A DNA stretch of 64,000 nucleotides from Echria macrotheca (taxonomy: Eukaryota; Ascomycota; Sordariomycetes; Sordariales; Schizotheciaceae). Of the stretch, positions 10,501 to 21,182 are shown piece after piece (the stretch's first letter is position 1; each line of letters opens with the position of its first letter). The stretch spans positions 1,178,001 to 1,242,000 of the forward strand of contig MU839827.1 of the NCBI GenBank assembly GCA_030411725.1, read 5' to 3'. The position numbers were made by a program, and so were the translations under genes. A model generated the notes under the pieces. That model did not search any database, was not told where the DNA came from, and was given only the letters and a program-made list of their open reading frames with translations.

Positions 10501-13500
10501 GAATATTCCGATGTCACCGGCGTTACCAGGCGATCGCGGTGCTGTATAATCTGTACAATACTAGACAATAGCATTTGTTGCTGTCCACAGCCCGTACTGC
10601 TCCGCGATTGAGGAGGGAAAAGGCGTGATGTCTCGGGCGGCTGAACAGCCTTGCATCTGCCGACGAGGCTGGATGCGACCGAGTCTGGACCAACACGCAG
10701 CGTCCCAATTTGTGTCTGCACATTTCGCGCCATGCTTAACTTGGTTGTATCCAGCAATTGAAACTCAGAAGATGCATCTACTGGACGCCACCAGCCCGTG
10801 TGGCCGGCACCGACCCACTAGCGCATCCGGATATCTCTAAGCAGCCATATGTCAGCCTTGACTAATGGCACAAATCGCTTCCGGTTTCCTGGGAATTTCG
10901 ACGTCTGGTCCCCAAATAACTATGAACTCGACGTGTATAAACTGCACCTGCTGGCTTTATTTGTGATCAATCTCAGTTTGCCATCCATTTGTTCTGGTAT
11001 ATCTGCCTCGCTCAATCACCCAGTCAGCCTCGCTTCGCATCCATCGACTCCGTGTCATTTTCCGAGGTCACAATACGGGCTGCGCAGGTCACCAAAGTTC
11101 AGGCATCGACAACGGGAACTAGCGAGCGCAGCACCGCATTGCCGCTATTGAGCGATGCTATAGCGCCATGGCTGCTGCGCGGAGAAGATAAACTGGCGGG
11201 GAGACCAAGTGAGGGAGCCAATCTGCACACCACGCGGCAGCCTGCGAATCCGGTTACTTATAACGCAAAGTCGCACCATCGACGACGACGCTTTCACCAA
11301 TGCTCTCCAGGTTCAGAGTCTTAACGATCCAGGGCAGGCAGTCGTCACCCACTCAGGCCGTCGACAGCTGACGTCACCCCGGCCGAGCAAACCGACCACC
11401 ACTATCTCTCCATCGATAACGCAAATTTTCTCAGTGAGTCGCATTGCTGTCGACTCGTCCACGCAACACTCAGAACGCTGACGCTATCCCCAGTGAAAGT
11501 CGTCGTCGGCTACCAACCCACAGATCCGGATGGACACCAGGCGAACCAGATCGCTTCAAACTTCCTCAGGCGGATACCATGACGCAACAAGTTGATGGAC
11601 GGGCCGAAGACGGAATGTCACGCGTATTTGGGCCAGTCGACTTGCGGCATCACGATTCGGCTTCCCCGCCGCAATCTCTTCCGGCGCCCCGGTCCCATTC
11701 CCGGTGGGAACCGGAAGGTCTACCGGACTTGTACTGGGCGACCGGGTTAGGCGTTCTTGCCGCCCATCTCAATTCAATCGAAGACGCGTCGATGGTCGGC
11801 CGCACATTTCCGCACCTCCACTTTGTGGACGGATCCAATGCTTGACGGCGTCCCTAACGGCCCTAGGCTCTTTCTCGGCGGGACATAGCCCCCATTTCGT
11901 CTCGCCATCCACATCCTCAGGATCCGGATATGCTGCCACCAGTTGTCGGGGTGTTGGCGGTTGACTGTCCGGAAATGGAAACCGAACAAGATTCGAAATG
12001 GGAGAAGGTCGGCAGATTGGACATTACACCTCGTCTTCCCGTAACTGCAAGTCTCAGGTGAGTCACTTCCCACATCACAAGCCGCGCTGAGCATCCAGGT
12101 CGGCACCATCATCCCCTCCCGCATTGGACATCGACATCCTGCTTGGTCTGCCATCATCAAGATGTTACGGTATCGTGTTTGAGCTATTTTCACCATCCTC
12201 AAGCGACCGAGGGGCCCCCAAGTCACTCAGCTGCTGCCAGCCTAAAGAAAGAAGTTTCCTTTCTGGTCCGAATCAACACAACATTGTCTGTGGCTGTGGC
12301 CTACGGAACTGCATACCACGGCTGCGAGGTCCGTACACGAGGTTGCAGGTGATATTGCTGGAGTTCGCGGGTCGGACGCACATTATCGGTAACCCTGATG
12401 AAGCTATTCCAAGCCATATTGCCACCCATGCGCACCACTGGATATTCCGCACCATCTTCCGAGCCGCGGAACCAAGACCGGTAGCGCAGACACAGCCAGG
12501 ATCGGAGCACTCGGTGCGGTACAATAGCGAGGATCGTCTCATTTGGAGCTCGCCCGCTCCTAAACAAGTGCTGCGGCTGAAATGTTGCCAGCACTCAGGT
12601 TCAGTCACTGAGGGGTAACCTACGTCTAAGCCTCACCAACATGGATTCAACCCGGATCGAAACCTGACAATCGGACAGACGAGAGCCCGAATGAACCACA
12701 TTCTTTTGCCGAAAATCTCCCGGCCGTCAAAGGGTTGCATTCACCATCTGCCACGGTGGTCTTGGCAAGGCAGAGTTTGGTCCACGAACCCCTCGGACCT
12801 GGTCCGATGCCTCTGTCCCTGTCAGTCTCGACATTGTATCGATCTCCAAGTCCACGAGGAGCTACGTCCTGTATGCTGGGATGTCGCTGCTTTTGTCCAT
12901 TGATTCTGACGCTCTCTACTGGGTGTATGAAGTCGAGGTCCTCTGCTGCTTACCACGTCTAGTCGTCTGCTGCTCCGGAAGAAAGGCGCATTTGGTGTTT
13001 ACGGCTTCCTCGCTTGTTACTAGTATCTGGATCCAGGATCCGAAACCAGCGGCACGTCGTGGCAGCCACCGCTCGATAATGTGTCACACGGCAACCGTCT
13101 GCATGCGCGCGCAAACTTGAGGTGGGCGTCTGCGGGTTGGCATGTTTGTGCACGAGTTGGCGAGCCCTGGAAGCACGTCAACCAATCCAGTTCTGCGGGG
13201 AAACCAATATCCCACGGGGCAGCTTGTTAAGCATGGATTCTTGTATGCCGCGCTTGCTATGTTCGATGTTCGAGCGGCAGTCGGATAGCCACAGCGCTGT
13301 TGAGCGCGCAGAATGACGCTCATCAATCCCCATATCTAACTAATGGTAATTTCAGAGTTGCGTCGCAGCACGACGACTAATTGGGGAATACTCGGTATTC
13401 GCAACACTGGGGTCTCTCGAATTTCCATTGGCGAGACCCGGTTCAGCTGAAGGTTGCGGACCGCGTCCCGGGGCCAAACAGAATGGTGCATTTCGACTGA

Positions 13501-16402
13501 CGGACCAGCACCTTGGGCCGGTCTATAAAAAAGATACTTTGGGACGACATGCGACAAAGTGATAGTGTAGTGCGGGACACTGGCCAGGGGAAACATTGGG
13601 GGTCAAGATCGACCTCGAAACATTCAGCTGACGGGGCCTAGAACGAATGATAGCACGTCTCAATCTATCGGCGTATATATCGCGCCCCTGCGCCTCTTCC
13701 GCACATACGGCTTCCTGACACATGGCATGTGGCGGTGTTCCGTTAAGCTTATTACTCCTGGTATCTGGCAAAGAATGGACGACGGGACGAGCTTCCTAAA
13801 AACCACGGTGCAAGCGGGCAGAGCGGGCGAGACGACCAAAGCGTACCGCACCACTGCTTTTCGTCGTTGCAACACCGTTGAAGCTAGAATGTCGGCCGGG
13901 CTCATAGCAAGCCACCTATAGCGACCAGTTCGTATTGACGTCTGAACGTGGCCTGGCCTGCATACCGCGTGCGGAAAGAACAGGGGAACGATTCCTGACG
14001 CGCAGTAGCTTCGCAACTGCGCAACTGGTGTCGGGCAGTTCCCCGCTCAGCAGTCGCCAAGAAGACGGTCCGGTAGTCCTTCTGGTAGTCGGTGAAGTGC
14101 TGGGCGGGTTCAAGAGCCTGTTGATGAGGGGAGGACTAGGAATCGCGCCCTCCCGACAACAAGTTCCTAAGCCCCTCCGCTCTCCTCCGTGTGGGGAGAA
14201 GGTTGAACCGCGGCTCAACTTGCAGCAAGCCATAGCCTCGACGGTCCTGCATCTCCGCCGGTCACGCCCAGACGAGGCTGCAGGATTCTGATAACAAAGC
14301 AAAATGAAATGGCCTGAAGAATTCTCTCTCTCTCGCAGTGCAAAACACCGATGGCCGATGGAGGGTAGCTCGCATTGCCAATCACACGAGGACGTCGTCT
14401 TTTCACCGGCCCGGCGCGTTTGTTAGCCCATGCCGCGTGGATGGGCGTTGCTGCCTTGGATATCTGGACACGCCAACGCCTTGGCCCAAAGTTCCTGAGG
14501 TTGGGGGGTCTCCCAGGGCGTTCCGGGGCCGAGTCAGTGCCCCACCACGCTGGAAGACACCCAATTGATCCTAGGGGCGGCCACTTACACGTCCCTGCAG
14601 AATCGAAGACTCACACTCTGCATTCCAGACGAAATGACAAAGAAATATGGGCGGACGTCCCAGCAAGGGGCCGGTTTTCCCATGCCTTCCATGCGGCTTC
14701 CATGGTTTCCTCTGCTCCGCATGTTCCGGGGAGCATGCGCACGTGTCTTGTCGGCATCGCGGAGCATCCCCCGGTCTGGTCGACGACAGCCGTATTTTTT
14801 TCGTCTGGTTTTATTGTCTCACCGGGATTTTGGTGGCAGTTATTACAGTGGCACTCCTGGTTACCCATAGGCGGCTCCTGTTAGTTAGTCCGTTACTTGC
14901 CGAAGGTTAAGGATCGGCACCAGCTCGAGCCCAAGCATCCTCCCGCAGCGTTCCCCTGTCACCTTTCGACTTACACGGGTCCCACGGGCCCTACTAAGTC
15001 GCGGGACTGTCCCCCTGTGCCACCCTGTTCGAGGACCTGAAACAGAGCTGTCATTTGCTGCCCTAGGGGAGAGTGGCCTGGGGCGGTATATTTTTAACTT
15101 CCTCCCCAGCCGGGCCAGGCCTACCTAGCCCAGCCGAGCGGTTGTTGAGAGCCAGGTCCCGCGTCTCCACGGGTCGGGTCGTATTTCTCGGGTTTCGTTT
15201 TACTACGTCAAAGGATCCACAAGAGGTTGAGGTGTCTCTTCAGCTCGGTGGGCTCCTTTACCTAATCTTCGCAGATCTCAGCCTTCTGCCTCTCTGTTTG
15301 GCTACCGGATGGCACACACACCCCAAGCGAGTTGCCGGGTGATTGACGGGGCAGCGTAGCATCTGCAACGAGGCTTGGTGGCCCTGGCCATATTGCCTCT
15401 TCTATCAGTACCTCTGTGCAAAGACGTTGCGCAACGAGGAAGAGGCCTGTATGTTTGTAACGGGTCTACACTAGACGTTGACTCTTCGGCTTCCTAGCCA
15501 CCCACTCCCAGAGTCTCTGCTGCGTATGCTGCATCATGCATACCCACACCCCCTCCCTCCTTTCCAGCCCAGTTGCCCTATACCACCCCCAAAGCCAAGT
15601 TGCCTGCCAGTGGCCACCCTTTTCTTGTCGTCCTCGCCAACGACCCCTTGCTCCCGTCCCCTATGGGCGGCTGCCGACTCCACTCGCCCAAGCCCTGCCC
15701 CTTGGAGTACTGTACGGGACACATCTGTCTATGAACAAACCCCGGACGGGACATAGGACGCTCCACACATCCCAGAGCCCCGTGGTCGACACGCCATCGG
15801 CTCCCGGGGCTTTGACTTGGTCAACAACCGCGACACCCACTCGGCATTGCCCGTGTTATATGACCCATCGCGGCATCTCGACCGCCCTTGTCTCCTGCTC
15901 CGCGTCATTGCTCGGTCCCGCCTACCGACGGCCACGCGCGCACTTCCAGAATAGCGTCTTTCTCGACCTATTCGAGACACTGTTCCCCTTCTTCGCCCCC
16001 TTCTCTGCACCAACTGCCAAGGTCATCCCAAATCCCAAGTTTTCTCTCAGCTCGGAGTGCGGCTGCCGATGAGACCAGGCAAGGCGGAGTTTTAGATCTT
16101 GGATGGACCGACTTGCTCGCACCTTACCCGCAGCCTCATCACCCTGTCGGGACTGTTTGTCTGCCCTGTCCTATACTTAAAGGGGTAGCACCTCTGTCCT
16201 GAGGTTTTAAAGGTAGAGAGGACGACATCTTCAAGCCTCGTGCGTATACATTTTACCTTTTTCCCCTTGTCCCCTCCACGGCCGGAAAACAACCTACCAT
16301 CCCGTGTTTCTCGCGGAACGACTGGGTAAATAAGTGTTTCTGGCCCTGTCAGCCTCCCTATTCTTCCCCTTTTATCTTTGTCCCATCTTCGTGCTCTTCT
16401 AG
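10501..16402. other. Gene-poor 5.9-kb region
   Basis: No recognisable conserved gene in nearly 6 kb. Many short open frames exist on both strands but none matches a family I know. The composition is mixed rather than uniformly AT-rich, so heavy repeat-induced point mutation is not obvious. Several intron-like signals (GTGAGT...CTGAC...CAG) occur at 11434-11493 and 12058-12098, which is why a decayed or lineage-specific gene is considered below. The right 900 bp are pyrimidine-rich and probably form the promoter and leader of the bZIP-like gene. Confidence 0.5.
11930..12618 (+). CDS. Speculative spliced ORF, hypothetical protein
   Basis: Exons 11930-12057 and 12099-12618, with a 41-nt intron (GTGAGT donor, GCTGAG-like branch region, CCAG acceptor), join in frame to 215 residues beginning MLPPVVGVLAVDCPEMETEQ. 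Without splicing, the frame stops immediately after the donor. I recognise no domain, signal peptide or membrane segment. The intron is at the short limit for this window. It may be a lineage-specific gene, a remnant of a longer gene (open frame with intron-like signals also at 11325-11582), or chance. Confidence 0.2.
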
Positions 16403-17530
16403 ATGTCCTCGTATCGACAACCTCCTGACGATGAAGGTGTAGACCCGTCAGGGGATCAACCAGCCTTCTTTCCGCAGCGACAGGACTACTACCAGTACCC
16501 TGAGGTACCAGAGATCTACGTGGAGCAGGACGACGCCGAGTACGTCTATCCGGCGGGAGAGAACGACGAAGAGCCGCCCACGCCCAAGCCGTCGTCCTCG
16601 CGGCATTCCAAGAAGGCCTCTACCTCGTCGTCCTCGTCCTCTAAGCACAAGGACAAGGGCAAGGGGAAAAGCAGCAGTAGTGGGAGCAGTAGCAAGAAGC
16701 GCAAAGAAAGCAAAGCAGCCACGGTCGAGTCCGGGTCAGAAACGGAGCGCGAAAAGTCATCGAAGATGTCTACGCGGTCGTCAAAACACCATCACTCTTC
16801 GTCCTCGTCCAAGAAGGACAAGGGCAAGTCCTCTTCCAAGGCGCCCAAGACGGACGACTGGAGCGAGATCACCGAGCCCGAGGAGCGAAGAAGGATTCAA
16901 AACCGGATTGCGCAGCGCAAGTTTCGTACGTTACCTTGTCCCCCGATCTCCCTCGCTGCTTGTTACCCCTGAAGAGAAACTGTCAACTAACACCAAGGGA
17001 CTTGTACGACAATAGGCGAGAAGGCCCGCGAACAAAAGGATCGGGCCCAACGGGACGCTCAGAACCAACAACACGCCGGGCGCATCTACGAGGTGCCCAC
17101 GCCCGAAGACCTTCCGGCCGACAGCGGAGAGCTGTCGGGTCTTCCCTGGGGCAGCATCGACATGCGGCTCGTCATGACGCGGGGGCACGCGGCAGCGACG
17201 AGTACAGCCAGCGGAGGAAGCGGCGGCAGTCCAAACCGGAGAGACACGCAGACATCGTCATCGTATGACAGCTACCTAAGCCCGTACGGCGGGGGTTATG
17301 CGGCTACGGTGGTCGCCGTGTCTCCTGGGTACGGCGGGGAATACTACACGGCGGGAGGTGCATCGGCGGCGAGTGTGGCTGGCGGTGTGGTCAGTGGAGG
17401 AGGAGGGGGCGGGGACGGTGCGAGTAGCGGTGACGATCGGTACGGGTCATCGCCGTACAGCGCTGCTGTCGACAGTGAGAGCCCGTACTATTACGATTAC
17501 GACTTTGAAGGGCAGGGAGGTGGGGTATGA
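16403..17530 (+). CDS. bZIP-like (AP-1 type basic region) nuclear protein without evident leucine zipper
   Basis: Exons 16403-16925 and 17016-17530 join in frame to 345 residues. Residues 1-60 are acidic and Tyr/Pro-rich. About 60-145 form a Ser/Lys low-complexity tract (SSSKHKDKGKGKSSSS and similar). Next comes EPEERRRIQNRIAQRKFR, which matches the fungal Pap1/Yap1-type DNA-contact motif N-x2-A-Q-x2-F-R. The following helix (EKAREQKDRAQRDAQNQQ) keeps charge and Gln but has no heptad leucines. After that come IYEVPTPEDL and a Gly/Ser/Tyr-rich tail ending SPYYYDYDFEGQGGGV. The intron splits the basic region at the Arg codon after KF. A DNA-binding role is inferred from the basic region; dimerisation is uncertain. 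Several fungal bZIP-annotated proteins share this weak-zipper layout. Confidence 0.85.
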
Positions 17531-19629
17531 TGCGTGTGTGGACGTGGACCCGAGGGGCTGGTTTCGCTGCGGCCGGCTTGTTGTATGAATCATTCGGTGA
17601 GTTTTTTTTCTCTTCCTGTCTCTCTGAGACCTTTTTTCCGGGGAACTCCGACCTGTGTTTGTGTTGTGTTATTCTTATTCGTTATGGTAGGAATCCTTGG
17701 CGGATGCTCAGACTGCTGACAGAAAAGGCAGGTGGTTAAGCAAAGGGGCTGGAAAAAAAATGACAGGCCTGCAAGTTACTTGGGTTGATCAACACCGGTC
17801 TGTGGGGTTTGTTCCGGCATCGCATGTCCGAGACATTAAAGTGTCTCTTTTTGGGTTCTCTTTTGTTCTTCTCTCTTCATTTTGGATACCTACTTTTCTG
17901 TTTGTTTTATTCTTTTCGATCATGACTTGAATGCATTCATGAGGGTTATTACGGGACGGGATTGGTTGGTTCATTGGGACTTGGTCAAGGGGCTCTCGCA
18001 TTGGTTCATGTCGAAACGGGATTTGGACTCGACATCTCTCCTCGCTCCCCCGTCCGTTCGGATTATTTATGGGACTGCGCAATGGGAATAGATATGGGTT
18101 AGGGAAAATAACAATGGAACCCATTCTACACCATTGCTGTCCGGTCTACACTTGTTGGCTCATGTTATGGGACTTAGACGCGATCTCGGCTCTCTTCTTT
18201 ACTCAACAACACTCTAACACTCTCTCTACGTATACCCCACTCCCTGTGTAAAAAAACATTTGCTTTCCGATGCTGCTTCCGAACGCATGGCACTCTTTAA
18301 AACGAAGCTAGTCAAAGTCGAGAAGAAACTACATCATGTACGTGTACATTCGTACCTGGCGCGCACGCATGCACAGAACGTTTGGAGATCGCAGAGATTA
18401 TTAATCAAGCTGCAGCACACACCCCCTTCCCCTCCGGGGCCCTGGCTCTGGCCCTGCAGGGCGTTCGACGGGCTGCAGTGCTGCCTGGCCTGGCGCGTGG
18501 TTTCCAGTTCCGGGAGAGGTGGTCGGGAAGGGCGACGCGTCTCTTTTTTTTTCGTTTCCGTTTGCTTTATTAGGTTTCGAGGTTGATGATGACGACGTTT
18601 GTCTCTCTCCCAGTATGCTCTATCTAGATAGGTAATAACTCACTCGCGCCCAGGTAATGAGGCAGCCACCAGTTCATCCCAGTTTATCAGGCACGCGCCA
18701 TTGATTACGTACTTCCCTTGTGTACGTACGTACTTTTTGATACCTACCTACCTAAGATATTCCGTTCCCAACCTCTTGATTAACAGGAGGGAGGGGGGAG
18801 GAGGGAGGTCCTTTTGTCGGCGGGGATTGGAGTTGTCCCGATGTGCGAAGACTGGGAGGGCGGGGGGGCTTTGTAATAAACTGTGTAGATATTTACCTTA
18901 CATATCTCATCAGAACTTCTTCGTGTGGAGATTGCAAGACAGTAAAACTTTGGGGAGGGAGGAAGGAGAGAGAGATTGGAGAGCTCCCTATTCCTCAGGG
19001 CAATCAGGTCATAACCGGCAACCTACCTACCTATCTCTCTGCGCGCACATCTGGGCGGGCTGGCGCGCGCGCAAAAACGTCTCGAAATGCCCCAAATCTT
19101 CTTCCTTTTCTTTTTTTTACCTGAATGGGAAAAGAGATCCTGTGTAGTTATTGTGTCAAAAGAACGCCCTTTCTCTTTCGTCCGCAGCAGCATTCTTGGC
19201 TCATCTTGTGTCTCGAACTCACCGCAAAATGCTGCTGCTCCCCCCAGATCTTTTGCAGATGCCAGGCAGGCAGGCAGCCGGCCAGCCCCCTGACGCGAAA
19301 AAACGTGAGTTCGTGTTTTTGCCACACCTCCCTCTTTCTCTCTGTACCTTTTCAGTATGTCTGTCAGCACTTTGACACACAGCTGGGAAGAGCGGCAGGG
19401 GCGGGTGGGTAGGGTCAGGTCGGGAGGGGAGAGGAGAGGAGGGAAGTAGCAAGCGAACATGCATGCACTGCCAGCCAGCCAGCAGCAGCATTCGGCTTGT
19501 GAGAGTTTATACTACCGATGACCGATTTGGAGTGCTGGTCACCGTCGGCGGGTCGGCCGCCGGATATTGTACACTGCAAGCCGAGAACTACATGGGTGTA
19601 GAGTCCATGAGCACCTACGGATGGACAGA

Positions 19630-19772
19630 TACCTGAGGTACAAATCACCATGGTATTGTTGTACCTTGGTCGTGACAGCGGGACCAGTAGCAAACCTGCA
19701 TGCATAATTCGATCTTAGCTCTGCAGCAGTTAATAAAGGGATGATGGATGTGTCGAGTCATACCTGAGGTAC
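19630..19772. repeat. Two copies of TACCTGAGGTAC
   Basis: The same near-palindromic 12-mer occurs at 19630-19641 and 19761-19772, about 130 bp apart, in a spacer that also holds other AGGTA/TACCT motifs. Function unknown. Confidence 0.6.
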
Positions 19773-20652
19773 CGAGGTTGGGTCGAGAGAGCGAGGTGCG
19801 TGCCGTTCTTCTGCCTGCGTAACGCCGCTCGGCCCCGCAAGATCCGAAGCGACTTGATTGCGGCCCCGGTTGCTGCCGACTAGCACCTCCGACTTGATCC
19901 GTTCCGCCTACTATTTCCCAAGTTACCAATGCGAAACAAAACAAGAATTTCAATTAAGTCACGCTGTGTGAGTCAATCATGTTTCTTGGGTGTTGACGTG
20001 GAATTCGGACTCACCGTGGGATGGGAGGGTTTCGTCAAATTGAGACGCAATGTTCCATGATCCTTCCTGCTGCAGCAGCAGAGACAAAGTTCGGTATCCA
20101 AGAGCAGCCACCGTCGGTCGGGCTTACTTACACGGAATTCGGCTCAGCCTTGTCACCTTTTGTCATCAAGACCGGATAGCAGATGCCGCTTGTATGCCTC
20201 GTCAGACAAACACCACTGTCATCATTTTTTCAATCGGAAAGCAAAAGGATTCTCTGGATAACTGGCTCGAGTGGAGAACTTGATGCAGCTTGCAGCATCG
20301 GCAAGGCCTTCTCTACACTACAGCGGATGTAGCAATCTTCACCATTTCAGACACCGATGGCGATGGCAGCGGGCGCAGACTGCCTTGGGAATGGCATCTC
20401 AGCCTTCTCAAACAGCATCAACGGCGGAATCCTGCGGGAGTTGGTCGCATGCAGTGGAGCAGGAATTCAGCCTTGGCCTTTGCTCGCTCCTGTTTACTCC
20501 GTCCACCGAGCCGACGAGAACCGCCCATGCCAGCTGCAAACGAAGGATTCGGCACTTGATATAACATCTCGGCGTTTTTGATGTTGGTCCGATGTTGACA
20601 GTCTCCCCTAACCCAGATGTCAAGCCCTTCATTGTTCCATCCTGTATCCAGT

Positions 20653-20672
20653 GTAGGTACCGAGGTACCTAC
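20653..20672. repeat. Perfect 9-bp inverted repeat, 2-bp spacer
   Basis: Arms GTAGGTACC and GGTACCTAC separated by GA. It could be a protein-binding palindrome or part of the dispersed AGGTA repeat type of this window. It lies about 510 bp upstream of the glucosidase I start. Confidence 0.7.
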
Positions 20673-21182
20673 CACAGTAGGCCAGCCCCTGGTCCAATTT
20701 CAATGGCTGTGGCTGAAGATGCAACCACGCCGTACAGTACACATATTGTTCGTCTGGTTCGTTCCTTTTCACAGGAATTGGCATACTCAATTCGCTAATC
20801 TGTGTAGTCTATGAGTCAATATTTTACTGGAATAATTCTTGTTCTGAGCCAAGTCCATCCTGCAACGGCCGGCAAAAGAAAGCAGATCCCAAGCCGTCGG
20901 ATCTCAAGATCTGGCTTGGCAAGTGGCGTCAACGGCGCGCCGACCCCACCTTTTTAGCTCGCTAAGACCCCAAATTTCAGGTGGGGCCAGGTAAGCAGAG
21001 AGCTCAGCCCTGTTTGGAGCTCCAACATGGAAATCTGGCCGAAACGTGTCAGTTTCCGGCCCGGACCGGCGCACCAGGAAACAGCTGCCGGTAAAGCACC
21101 TCTCGACTAATTTCTCTCAAAAATTCTTATGGACCTCTGACCCGGCCAGCTCTGTCAGGATCCCCGCCCAATTGACGCAGCC

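Larger units (their letters stand above)
17531..21182. other. Gene-poor 3.6-kb region
   Basis: No supported gene. It contains the bZIP-like 3' region, T-rich and purine-rich runs, and ACCTACCTACC-type repeats at 18741-18754 and 19021-19031. Two copies of TACCTGAGGTAC lie at 19630-19641 and 19761-19772, and a perfect inverted repeat lies at 20653-20672. The last ~300 bp should hold the glucosidase I promoter. Confidence 0.5.

Noticed and set aside
11325..11582. Two-exon coding fragment with a 60-nt intron (11434-11493)
   Set aside because: The splice signals look good, but the combined frame is under 70 codons, has no clear start and matches nothing known, so it is mentioned only as support for a possible remnant.
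10501..16402. RIP-mutated transposon remnant
   Set aside because: The region is not uniformly AT-rich, and I found no transposase or reverse transcriptase motifs or terminal repeats by eye. It cannot be excluded without a similarity search.
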